64,000 nt of DNA from Glaciecola sp. XM2 (GTDB lineage Bacteria; Pseudomonadota; Gammaproteobacteria; Enterobacterales; Alteromonadaceae): positions 1 to 64,000 of the forward strand of contig NZ_JAHEOJ010000020.1 of NCBI RefSeq assembly GCF_018595715.1. The letters are read 5' to 3'. Below the pieces are notes generated by a model that saw only the letters and a program-made list of their open reading frames with translations, did not search any database and was not told the origin of the DNA. Position numbers and translations under genes: made by a program. Below, piece after piece: positions 8,058 to 16,208 of this stretch. Numbering within the stretch: the stretch's first letter is position 1; each line of letters starts with the position of its first letter.

Positions 8058-8993
8058 ATGAAAGCACTAGATATAAAAGCGCTTGAGAAAACCTATTCAG
8101 GTGGCGTACAAGCCCTTAAGGGAATCGACTTAGAGGTTGACCAAGGTGATTTCTTTGCACTGCTTGGGCCTAACGGCGCCGGCAAGTCCACCACGATTGG
8201 CATAATCTGCTCACTGGTCAATAAGTCCTCGGGCACAGTCTCAGTATTTGGTTATGATTCAGTCACCGAAGAAGTAGCCGCGAAATCATGCATCGGCCTT
8301 GTGCCACAAGAATTTAACTTCAATCAGTTCGAGACGCTCATGCAAATTGTGACCAACCAAGCTGGTTACTATGGTGTGCCACGAAATATCGCAAAAACAC
8401 GAGCTGAAAAATACCTAAAACAATTAGATTTATGGGAAAAGCGTAATGCACGTGCGCGAGAATTATCCGGCGGTATGAAAAGACGCTTGATGATTGCTAG
8501 GGCTTTGATGCATGAACCTAAAATGCTTATTTTAGACGAGCCCACAGCGGGTGTAGATATTGAAGTGCGTCGCTCGATGTGGTCTTTCTTAAAAGAGATT
8601 AATGAACAAGGTATAACGATCATTTTAACCACTCATTACCTTGAAGAAGCAGAAATGCTGTGCAGGAACATTGCCATTATCGATAAAGGTGTGATTGTAG
8701 AAAACACCAGCATGAAGGCCCTTCTTGCAACCTTAAACGTTGAGACCTTTTTGTTTGATGTGGCAAGTGGTGCCAAAGATATCAGTATTTCAGAGTTTGT
8801 TACGCGTGCAACCGATGACCAAACAATTGAGGTAGACGTGCCTAAAGAAACGGGTTTAAACAGCGTGTTTGAGCAATTCTCCAAACAAAATATCGACGTC
8901 ATGAGTATGCGTAATAAATCTAATCGCCTAGAAGAACTGTTTGTCAGGTTAGTTGAAAGCGGCAAGGCGCAAGCAAAAGAGGAAAGCGCATGA
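8058..8993 (+). CDS. yadG: ABC-2 exporter ATP-binding protein (YadG-like)
   Basis: A 311-residue ABC ATPase, close in length to E. coli YadG (308). Walker A GPNGAGKST is at about residues 38-46, the Q-loop at VPQEFNF near 80, the signature LSGGMKRRL near 136, Walker B MLILDEPTAGVD near 157, and the switch His in TTHYLEEAE near 195. An approximately 90-residue C-terminal extension is typical of this subgroup. It pairs with the YadH-type permease, whose start codon overlaps its stop by four bases (ATGA at 8990-8993), so translation is coupled. The exported substrate is unknown. Confidence 0.92.
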   Translation: MKALDIKALEKTYSGGVQALKGIDLEVDQGDFFALLGPNGAGKSTTIGIICSLVNKSSGTVSVFGYDSVTEEVAAKSCIGLVPQEFNFNQFETLMQIVTNQAGYYGVPRNIAKTRAEKYLKQLDLWEKRNARARELSGGMKRRLMIARALMHEPKMLILDEPTAGVDIEVRRSMWSFLKEINEQGITIILTTHYLEEAEMLCRNIAIIDKGVIVENTSMKALLATLNVETFLFDVASGAKDISISEFVTRATDDQTIEVDVPKETGLNSVFEQFSKQNIDVMSMRNKSNRLEELFVRLVESGKAQAKEESA

Positions 8994-9760
8994 ATAGTTT
9001 AAATTTTGTTGCCCTTAAAACAATTTGGATTAAAGAGTGCACGCGCTTTTTGCGAATCTGGATCCAAACGCTGGTGCCGCCGGCCATCACCATGTCATTG
9101 TACTTTGTGATTTTTGGCAATCTTATAGGCAAGCGTATTGGCGACATGGGCGGTTTTACCTACATGGAGTTTATTGTACCGGGCCTTATAATGATGGCGA
9201 TCATTACTAACTCTTACGCCAATGTATCATCGTCATTTTTTAGTGCCAAATTTCAACGCAACATAGAGGAAATGCTAGTTGCCCCGGTACCTACATGGGT
9301 TGTTATTATGGGCTTTGTTGGTGGTGGCGTTGCCAGAGCGATGTTGATTGGTGTGATTGTGATTAGTGTATCGACCTTCTTTGTCGACTTGCGCATCCAC
9401 AACTTTTTGGTCATCGTCGTTACGCTTATTTTAACCTCAACATTGTTTGCAACAGCGGGCTTGATCAACGGCATTTTTGCAAAGACCTTTGATGATATAA
9501 GCGTTATTCCTACTTTTGTGCTCACGCCGCTTACCTATTTAGGTGGCGTATTTTATTCATTGACGCTGCTGCCTGAGTTTTGGCAAACGGTGAGTCAGGC
9601 GAATCCGATTGTATATATGGTCAATGGTTTTAGATATGGCTTTTTGGGTGTGTCAGACGTCAATTATCTTGTTTCGCTGGGCTTACTAATCGTCTTTAAT
9701 GCGGTGCTCTTTTCAGTTGCATATCGGTTATTGAAGAAAGGCGTTGGGATAAGAAGCTAG
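8990..9760 (+). CDS. yadH: ABC-2 type permease (YadH-like)
   Basis: A 256-residue inner-membrane permease, the same length as E. coli YadH. It has six predicted helices of the ABC2_membrane fold. The PGLIMMAIITNSYANVSSS stretch near residues 63-81 and a late LTYLGGVFYSL motif near 178-188 are typical. It forms the membrane part of the exporter with the overlapping YadG-like ATPase; the active unit is expected to be two of each. The methyltransferase gene follows after 3 bases, so all three are probably one transcript. Confidence 0.92.
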   Translation: MNSLNFVALKTIWIKECTRFLRIWIQTLVPPAITMSLYFVIFGNLIGKRIGDMGGFTYMEFIVPGLIMMAIITNSYANVSSSFFSAKFQRNIEEMLVAPVPTWVVIMGFVGGGVARAMLIGVIVISVSTFFVDLRIHNFLVIVVTLILTSTLFATAGLINGIFAKTFDDISVIPTFVLTPLTYLGGVFYSLTLLPEFWQTVSQANPIVYMVNGFRYGFLGVSDVNYLVSLGLLIVFNAVLFSVAYRLLKKGVGIRS

Positions 9761-9763
9761 TTT

Positions 9764-10468
9764 ATGAATGAGGCGCGTGAAATCACTTCTAACCAACAAG
9801 GGCCCCACGAGGATGTGTCTAAGCTGGTGTTGAAGCACGCTAAACATGGTTCGCAACGCCCTATTGCTGAGCATACGCAAACCGCATTTAATGAGATTAT
9901 TCAGTGGCTGGATGAGTGGAAAGGAGAGGTATACCTAGATGCTTGCTGTGGGGTAGGTGAAAGCACCGCGAGACTAGCACAGCTGTATCCGCACATTCGC
10001 ATAATTGGGATAGACAAGTCGGCCTCTAGACTTCAAAAGCACGAAAGCTATGCAGGTAAGCAAGGTGGTGAGCGCTCAAACTACAAAGTGATACAGGCTG
10101 ACCTTAACGACTTTTGGCGACTATTGCGCGTGTATATTGAGCGTAAGTCTCTTGCACAGAATTGGGTCTTAACCAAACAATTTATTTTATACCCCAACCC
10201 TTATCCTAAAAAGGCGCAAGTTGGCAAACGATGGCACGCCAGCTCAGTCTTTCCAGACATCATGTCATGCTGTTCGAACATAGAAGTGCGCTCTAACTGG
10301 CTAGTATACTTACAAGAGTTTGTGATCGCGGCAAAAACGCTCGGCTATAAAATGGCTATTGATACGTTAGATATAAGCAAGCAGAACCCAGCTATTACGC
10401 CCTTTGAGCGAAAGTACTCGGCATCGGGTCAGTCGCTATGGACCGCAAAAACTTTAGGCACTGGATGA
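9764..10468 (+). CDS. TrmB-like SAM-dependent methyltransferase
   Basis: A 234-residue class I methyltransferase. The SAM-binding motif I is LDACCGVGEST near residue 64, followed by an acidic IIGIDKS strand end and a QADLNDF motif. The YPNPYPKK segment near residue 147 and ITPFERKY near residue 210 correspond to the FPDPWPKK and TxFE motifs of tRNA (guanine-46-N7) methyltransferase TrmB. It is therefore a TrmB-family paralog, and a tRNA or related substrate is plausible but unproven. The first PNP replaces the usual PDP. It sits 3 bases after the YadH-like gene, and its last 40 bases overlap the convergent EAL gene tail-to-tail. Confidence 0.8.
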   Translation: MNEAREITSNQQGPHEDVSKLVLKHAKHGSQRPIAEHTQTAFNEIIQWLDEWKGEVYLDACCGVGESTARLAQLYPHIRIIGIDKSASRLQKHESYAGKQGGERSNYKVIQADLNDFWRLLRVYIERKSLAQNWVLTKQFILYPNPYPKKAQVGKRWHASSVFPDIMSCCSNIEVRSNWLVYLQEFVIAAKTLGYKMAIDTLDISKQNPAITPFERKYSASGQSLWTAKTLGTG

Positions 10469-11148
10469 GAAAGATAAAATCCCTGCCCATATTCTATGCC
10501 TAAAGCTTGTACTGCATCTAAGGTTTCTTGATCTTCAATATGCTCAGCAATCAATGCGCATTGATGTGTTTGGCAGTGTTCGCGAAAATCAGCAATCACT
10601 TGACGCCCATGCTCATTAGAGGCAAAGCGCTTGATCAACTCACCTTTTATTTTGATGGCATGTATACCACTGGCAATTACGCCTTTTAGCGTATCGGTGC
10701 ACTCTTCAATTTCATCTACTGTGATATGTAAATGGGGAATACGGGTGAGCAACAGCCTTAATTGCGGTAAGTAATCTTTAATATAAGCAAAATGAATCTC
10801 GATGCCACATAAGCCTTTAGAGCTATCCGTGCAAATACGTTGCAGACTATTTACGAGCTCTGCGTCTTGCAAGTCTGATGCAAACAAGTTGACTGACCAA
10901 CTCATCTGTCTCGGCTTACAGTATGCTTGGGAAAGCTCTAGGATCCGCGAGGTCATATCAACTCGGTCATCATGTTTTTCGATAATGTACAAGAACTCGT
11001 TTGGCAAGATAACTTGTTGTTGTGCATTCAATAATCGGGCTAAACACTCATAGCGCACAACCGTCTTCGCTTTTAATGCGTAAATAGGCTGATAAAAGGG
11101 AATGACTTGCTCTAATTCAACATGTGTGTGAACTGGCTGGGCGTGCAC
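10429..11148 (-). CDS. EAL-domain protein with altered catalytic loop
   Basis: A 239-residue stand-alone EAL domain, the family that hydrolyses or binds cyclic di-GMP. The signature is ECL-x-R (Glu34). The Asn of SVNLFASDL, the Glu of GIEIHF, the Lys of AIKIKGEL, the Glu of IAEHIED and the Gln of GQGFYLSHP are all present. The double-Asp loop (DDFGTG in active enzymes) is replaced by VDEIEEC, so one metal-binding Asp is Glu and the flexible loop is different. Reduced activity, or a role as c-di-GMP receptor or adaptor, is possible. No sensor domain or membrane segment is present. The gene overlaps the convergent methyltransferase gene by 40 bases and is divergent from panP. Confidence 0.85.
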   Translation of the reverse strand: MHAQPVHTHVELEQVIPFYQPIYALKAKTVVRYECLARLLNAQQQVILPNEFLYIIEKHDDRVDMTSRILELSQAYCKPRQMSWSVNLFASDLQDAELVNSLQRICTDSSKGLCGIEIHFAYIKDYLPQLRLLLTRIPHLHITVDEIEECTDTLKGVIASGIHAIKIKGELIKRFASNEHGRQVIADFREHCQTHQCALIAEHIEDQETLDAVQALGIEYGQGFYLSHPVPKVFAVHSD

Positions 11149-11224
11149 GACTTGTCCTGTTTAAAATATGTTCTATATAGTGTTATCAGTCAAATCTCTG
11201 AAGCCTTTAATAAAAATGTCATAA

Positions 11225-12955
11225 ATGTGCAATTTTGCATCTATTGACGTATATAAATTATTTGTCGCCCACTTGGTAAATTTTCAGAACTGGGTTAAAG
11301 TGCGGCTCTTAGTCGCAGGCAGGGTATATAGTTTGGCAAAAGCAGAAGTTAGCTTAGAGCACTTGTTTCGGGTATTTACTAAACCCGAGCATGATGATTC
11401 CACACTTGCGAAAATTGAGCGTCACTTGTCTGATAATGTATCGGATTTCTTATCTCAGCATGTGGTCACAAAGAAAACATCACTTGAAGAGATTGAGCAA
11501 GACTTTTCTAGCGCCCGTGTGCCTGACTCGCCTGAATTTGTATCTAGTCATGCTGAAGCGCTGTTAGATAAACTTGTCGCGCATTCGGTTAATACTTACG
11601 CGCCCACTTTTATAGGGCATATGACCTCGGCTCTTCCTTATTTTCACCTACCGCTTTCAAAGCTGATGGTGGGGTTGAATCAAAACCTTGTCAAAATAGA
11701 AACATCAAAAGCATTTACCCCGCTAGAGCGACAAACGCTTGGCATGATGCATAATCTCATTTATCAACGCGAGGATGATTTTTATGCTGATTATTTGCAC
11801 AGTGCCGAGCACTCTCTTGGTGCGTTTTGTTCAGGCGGTACCGTTGCCAATATTACCGCTTTGTGGGTTGCACGTAATTTATTGCTTGGCCCACAAGACG
11901 GTTTTAAAGGCGTTGCGAAAACGGGCCTCGTGGCCGCTTACAAGCACTTCAATATTGAAAACTTAGGGATTATGTCATCACGCAGAGGGCATTACTCGCT
12001 TGGCAAAACGGTCGATGTGTTAGGCATAGGTCGGGACAACATGCTGAGCATTGAAAGTCCTAAACAAATATTATCTCCTGAAAAAGCATTGGCAGCGGGG
12101 AAAGCGTATCAAGAAAGGGGCAATAAGCTGCTGGCGATTGTGGGGATTGCTGGCACAACAGAAACCGGACACGTAGACCCGCTAGATGAACTAGCAGAGG
12201 TTGCCAAAGAGTTAGGTTGCTGGTTCCATGTAGATGCAGCCTGGGGCGGCGCTACGTTGTTTTCGGATACTTACCGTAGCAAGCTCAAAGGCATTGAAGA
12301 TGCTGATTCAGCGACCATCGATGCTCACAAGCAAATGTATGTGCCAATGGGTGCAGGCATGGCCCTTTTCAAAGATCCAGCGGCAAGCAATTCAGTGCGT
12401 CATCATGCCCAATATATTTTGCGACAAGGCTCAAAAGACTTAGGCGCAACCACACTGGAAGGTTCCCGCAACGGCATGGCGATGATGGTGTACTCGTCGT
12501 TTCATATTTTGGGCAGAAGAGGCTATGAGTTGTTAATTGATAACGCTATTGAGAAAGCTCAACTTTTTGCCGATATGATCTCTCAACACCCCTGTTTTGA
12601 GCTGACCACCTCGCCAGTGCTTTCTTTACTCACCTACCGCTTGCGTCCAGAGGCTTTGCACGATTTGCCTGACCTTTCGCAAAGCGAAATTCAAACTCTT
12701 AACCATCAGCTCGATGAGTTAACTGTGTCTATCCAAAAACGTCAGCGCGAAGCGGGCCGATCGTTTGTTTCTCGAACCCGCATTGAGCTTGAACAATACA
12801 ATAACGAGTCGGTCACTGTATTTAGGGTTGTCCTAGCCAATCCGCTGACGACCGTAGAAGATTTGTCATCCATTTTGGAAGAGCAACTTGCTCTTGCTCA
12901 AGATCACCCAGTTTGGTTAGCGCTTACCCAATTCAAACAGGTCAAGATTGCTTAG
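11225..12955 (+). CDS. panP: PLP-dependent aspartate 1-decarboxylase (PanP-type)
   Basis: A group II PLP decarboxylase like those that replace PanD in Vibrio, Shewanella and Alteromonadales, making beta-alanine for pantothenate and CoA. Motifs are FCSGGTVANITALWVARN near residue 200, HVDAAWGGA near 336, and DAHKQMYVPMGAG near 385, whose Lys is the expected PLP Schiff-base residue. The C-terminal small domain is complete. The listed ATG gives 576 residues. Similarity to relatives begins near SLEHLFRVFTKPE, so GTG 11300 or TTG 11333 may be the true start. A glutamate-decarboxylase-like specificity cannot be excluded from sequence alone. Confidence 0.85.
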   Translation: MCNFASIDVYKLFVAHLVNFQNWVKVRLLVAGRVYSLAKAEVSLEHLFRVFTKPEHDDSTLAKIERHLSDNVSDFLSQHVVTKKTSLEEIEQDFSSARVPDSPEFVSSHAEALLDKLVAHSVNTYAPTFIGHMTSALPYFHLPLSKLMVGLNQNLVKIETSKAFTPLERQTLGMMHNLIYQREDDFYADYLHSAEHSLGAFCSGGTVANITALWVARNLLLGPQDGFKGVAKTGLVAAYKHFNIENLGIMSSRRGHYSLGKTVDVLGIGRDNMLSIESPKQILSPEKALAAGKAYQERGNKLLAIVGIAGTTETGHVDPLDELAEVAKELGCWFHVDAAWGGATLFSDTYRSKLKGIEDADSATIDAHKQMYVPMGAGMALFKDPAASNSVRHHAQYILRQGSKDLGATTLEGSRNGMAMMVYSSFHILGRRGYELLIDNAIEKAQLFADMISQHPCFELTTSPVLSLLTYRLRPEALHDLPDLSQSEIQTLNHQLDELTVSIQKRQREAGRSFVSRTRIELEQYNNESVTVFRVVLANPLTTVEDLSSILEEQLALAQDHPVWLALTQFKQVKIA

Positions 12956-12962
12956 CGAGCGC

Positions 12963-14369
12963 TTACTGAATATTGAGCTCTTTCAGCTTGCGAGTCAGGG
13001 TATTACGACCCCATCCAAGGCGTTTTGCCGCTTCCTGTTTATGCCCATGCGTATGTTTCAGGGCGCAGTCAAGCAGCACCCGCTCAAATTGTGCTTGTGC
13101 ATCATCTAGGATGTCGCGTTTACCGGCTAAAAGCTGCTGATCTGCCCAGTTAGATAACAATATAGTCCAATCTCCCTGTTCTGCAGCCTTTTCTACCTCT
13201 TCGTTGGTAGTGGTAAGCTCAGGTGGCAGGTCGTTAGGTAATATTTCTTGCCCGCTCGCCATCACCGTTAACCACCGACAGGTATTCTCAAGTTGCCTAA
13301 CGTTACCTGGCCACGCTAACTCCGTTAACTTTTGCGAGGCGGCTTTACCTAAGCTCTTTGGGTCAACGCCCAATTCATTTGCAGCTTTCGCCAAAAAGTG
13401 CTTTGCGAGTAGGGGGATATCTTCGCGCCTCTCATTGAGAGAGGGGATGTGTATACGAATAACATTTAGGCGATGGTATAAGTCTTCTCTAAATTTACCT
13501 TGTGCCACCCGCGTCTCAAGGTTTTGGTGGGTTGCGGCAATTATTCGTACATCAACTGAAACAGGGTTGTGCCCGCCAACGCGGTAAAACTGACCGTCTG
13601 CTAGCACCCTAAGTAGCCTCGTTTGCACATCGATTGGCATATCACCAATTTCATCGAGGAATAAAGTGCCACCATCGGCTTGTTCAAAACGACCTTGTCG
13701 TGCCGTTTGTGCGCCGGTAAAGGCTCCTTTTTCATGGCCGAACAATTCTGATTCGATAAGGTCGGCGGGAATGGCGGCCATATTTAGTGCAACAAAAGTC
13801 TCTTTAGCTCTAGGGCTGTGTTTATGTAAGGCTTGTGCGACAAGCTCTTTTCCTGTGCCTGACTGACCATTTATCAGCACACTAATTGACGAACGAGACA
13901 AGCGCCCAATTGCCCTAAAGACTTCCTGCATCGCAGGGGCTTCACCAATAATTTCTTTACTCGGGTTGGTGACTTCTGTGTTTTTCGCGCGAGTGTTTTC
14001 GCGAGCATGTTCCAGCGCTCGCTTTATTAATGCAATGGCGTCGTCAACATCAAAGGGTTTAGGAAGATACTCGAATGCTCCACCCTTATATGCATTTACT
14101 GCACTGTCTAAATCAGAGTGCGCCGTCATGATAATGACAGGTAGCTCTGGAAAATGATGGTGCACTTCTTCAAGCAGAGTCATCCCATCCATCTGCGGCA
14201 TGCGCACATCTGAGATAATGACCTGAGGCGCCTGCCCAGATTCGATTTGTAGCAGTAAATCTTCTGGGTTATCAAAACTCATACATCCTATCTGTGCGGC
14301 TTTTAATGCCTTTTCCAAGACCCATCTGATGGAGCTGTCGTCATCAACTATCCAAACTGGTTCAATCAT
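12963..14369 (-). CDS. ntrC: Nitrogen regulation response regulator NtrC
   Basis: A 468-residue sigma-54 activator. The receiver domain covers residues 1-120 with the phospho-acceptor at Asp54 (SDVRMP). The AAA+ domain at about 140-380 has Walker A GQSGTGKE and the sigma-54-contacting GAFTGA loop. A C-terminal Fis-type helix-turn-helix includes AAKRLGWGRNTLTRKLKEL. It is phosphorylated by NtrB under nitrogen limitation and activates glnA and other genes from upstream enhancer sites. Its ATG overlaps the ntrB stop by four bases (14366-14369). Matching sites are visible upstream of glnA in this window. Confidence 0.97.
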   Translation of the reverse strand: MIEPVWIVDDDSSIRWVLEKALKAAQIGCMSFDNPEDLLLQIESGQAPQVIISDVRMPQMDGMTLLEEVHHHFPELPVIIMTAHSDLDSAVNAYKGGAFEYLPKPFDVDDAIALIKRALEHARENTRAKNTEVTNPSKEIIGEAPAMQEVFRAIGRLSRSSISVLINGQSGTGKELVAQALHKHSPRAKETFVALNMAAIPADLIESELFGHEKGAFTGAQTARQGRFEQADGGTLFLDEIGDMPIDVQTRLLRVLADGQFYRVGGHNPVSVDVRIIAATHQNLETRVAQGKFREDLYHRLNVIRIHIPSLNERREDIPLLAKHFLAKAANELGVDPKSLGKAASQKLTELAWPGNVRQLENTCRWLTVMASGQEILPNDLPPELTTTNEEVEKAAEQGDWTILLSNWADQQLLAGKRDILDDAQAQFERVLLDCALKHTHGHKQEAAKRLGWGRNTLTRKLKELNIQ

Positions 14370-15454
14370 GGAGTATCGTCCTTTATTGTTATTGGGAGGT
14401 GTAAGGTAAATTCGGTATAACCGGGGAAGCTTTCAACATCAATTTTCCCTTGATGATGGTCTGCCAGTGTTTGTGCAATAGAAAGCCCTAATCCAGAGCC
14501 TTTGCGCTTGCTCGTTACCATGGGGTAAAACAAGGTGTCTTTAAGCTCAGCGGGCACACCAGGGCCATTGTCTATAATGCTAATGAGTGCGCAAAGTCCA
14601 TGCCGCTTTCCTTTAATCACGCACTGACGCTCAATACGGGTTCTAAAACCAATCACTGGATTAGTAGCTTTGGCACTCTTGAGCGCTTGGCTTGCATTGC
14701 GGGCGATGTTTAGGAGCGCTTGCTGAATCATGTCGGGGTCGGCATGAATTTCAGGAATAGAGGGGTCATAGTCGCGCTCAACATGAATATTAAACATAAT
14801 ATCGGCAGAGATAACGGTTAGTACTTTTTCAATAATTTCGTGCAAATTGCACATCCGCTTTTGCGGAAGCGAGTTTGGACCTAGCAAGCGGTCGACTAGC
14901 GCTCTGAGGCGATCAGATTGATCAATGATCATTTGTGTAAATTCTGCTTGGGAAGGGTCCTTAAGTTCTTTGCCTAAGAGTTGCGCTGCGCCTCTGATGC
15001 CACCCAACGGATTTTTGATCTCATGGGCAAGTCCACGAATCAGCTCCTTTGCCGCTACTTGCTGCGCGTATTGCTGGGTTTCCTGAGAGATTTTCCGTTG
15101 CTTATCGATGGGGAGAACTTCGATAAGTAAAAAAGTATCGCTTTCATGATCAAGTGGCGTTGCGTGTAAATCTACCATCACGCTGCGTCCATCTTTAAAG
15201 CAAAATTGAAGCTCGGCCTCTGTGAACGCTTCGTTATGCGATAATGCGCGCGTAAATTTATCAAAATCGATACTATCACCCAGTAGCACTGTGCTTAAAG
15301 AGCGGTCTTTGATTTGACTTAGGCCAGTTTCCAGGAGATTCAAACCAGCGTCATTGATAAAGTGAACCAGCATTTGCTCGTTTACAACAATGACGGCCGT
15401 TTTCATAGTATGAATCAGCTGATGTAAATCGAACGTATCGGGTTTGAGCGACAT
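14366..15454 (-). CDS. ntrB: Nitrogen regulation sensor kinase/phosphatase NtrB
   Basis: A 362-residue cytosolic histidine kinase with no membrane segment. A PAS domain covers about residues 10-120. The HisKA phospho-acceptor motif GLAHEIKNPLGGIRG is near residue 140. The HATPase domain has N-box NIARNASQAL, G1 IIDNGPGVP and G2 KGSGLGLSIAQ. It phosphorylates or dephosphorylates NtrC according to PII and glutamine state. I chose the ATG at 15454-15452, giving MSLKPDTF, with AAGG upstream. The longer frame from 15493 adds 13 residues unlike the family. Confidence 0.95.
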   Translation of the reverse strand: MSLKPDTFDLHQLIHTMKTAVIVVNEQMLVHFINDAGLNLLETGLSQIKDRSLSTVLLGDSIDFDKFTRALSHNEAFTEAELQFCFKDGRSVMVDLHATPLDHESDTFLLIEVLPIDKQRKISQETQQYAQQVAAKELIRGLAHEIKNPLGGIRGAAQLLGKELKDPSQAEFTQMIIDQSDRLRALVDRLLGPNSLPQKRMCNLHEIIEKVLTVISADIMFNIHVERDYDPSIPEIHADPDMIQQALLNIARNASQALKSAKATNPVIGFRTRIERQCVIKGKRHGLCALISIIDNGPGVPAELKDTLFYPMVTSKRKGSGLGLSIAQTLADHHQGKIDVESFPGYTEFTLHLPITIKDDTP

Positions 15455-15572
15455 TATTAAAGCCTTTTGCACTATTACAGTGCATAGCATCATTTTGTCG
15501 CATTGTTACTGAATACGGTAAATTACGCAATCAAAACAATCAACGGGCTTGAGCCCTCATGTTTAAAGGTAT

Positions 15573-16085
15573 TTAGTTTACCGCGTTTCGGATCAGAACC
15601 GACGCTTGATGCATATGCAACATTCTTGGCTCTGACGATGCAATTACCTTGCCTGAGTTGTCGGTAAAGCTCACCGTGTAAGAATAGCTTCCTCTGTTTA
15701 TCCCCTCTAGATTAAATACACCTGAATTGGAGGTGTAGCGTTCGCCGCCAAAGTCTAAAGAATAAACACCTCTGACCTCAGGAACGATTTGTGAGGCAAT
15801 ATTTATTTTACCTGAATTATTACGCACGGTAGCGTCAGGTTCAGGGCTAAGGATGCTTAGGGAGTACTGAGGACCTTGGGGTTGTTGCGAAGGTAGAGCT
15901 GGTGATGGAGTGAGAATGGACTGCATAGTATTCTCAGTCTTATTGAGAATTACTTCTTCTGCACCAGGCGCAGGCGTATCAGAGAAACTGATGGTCCCAT
16001 CCTTATTTACAATTTTGTAGATCTTCGTTTGTGCAGTTACGCTGCATAGCGTAAGCAACAAAATACATAAAACAACACTGCGCAT
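15573..16085 (-). CDS. Exported DUF4124-domain protein
   Basis: A 170-residue secreted protein of unknown function. A cleavable signal peptide (about residues 1-18, ending VTAQ) is followed by the DUF4124 motif KIYKIVNKDGTISFSDTPAPGAEEV. A Pro/Ser/Gln-rich linker follows, then a C-terminal beta-sandwich-like domain (about 75-165, with ILSPEPDATVRNNSG at its start) resembling bacterial Ig-like modules. The ribosome site AGGAGG precedes ATG closely. It lies between glnA and ntrB, each with its own spacing: the glnA terminator is just upstream, and 118 bases separate it from ntrB. A nitrogen role is suggested only by position. Confidence 0.8.
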   Translation of the reverse strand: MRSVVLCILLLTLCSVTAQTKIYKIVNKDGTISFSDTPAPGAEEVILNKTENTMQSILTPSPALPSQQPQGPQYSLSILSPEPDATVRNNSGKINIASQIVPEVRGVYSLDFGGERYTSNSGVFNLEGINRGSYSYTVSFTDNSGKVIASSEPRMLHMHQASVLIRNAVN

Positions 16086-16130
16086 TGTGCACCTCCTACT
16101 TCTCTATCGGCAGTTTACTGGATCTAATTG

Positions 16131-16159
16131 AAAAAAAAAGCCTGCAAATGCAGGCTTTT
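16131..16159 (-). terminator. Terminator of glnA
   Basis: The hairpin has arms AAGCCTGCA (16138-16146) and TGCAGGCTT (16149-16157). On the minus strand it is followed by nine T's (the A run at 16131-16139). It lies 50 bases past the glnA stop. Four T's on the other side might give weak plus-strand activity. Confidence 0.92.
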
Positions 16160-16208
16160 GTATTATCGTCGATACTATCGTGCCAACCGTTGGTCACTAA
16201 TAGTAACG

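Noticed and set aside
16131-16159. Glutamine-type riboswitch or other RNA element near glnA
   Set aside because: The only structure here is a simple terminator hairpin with a T run; no conserved riboswitch core was seen in the glnA leader either.
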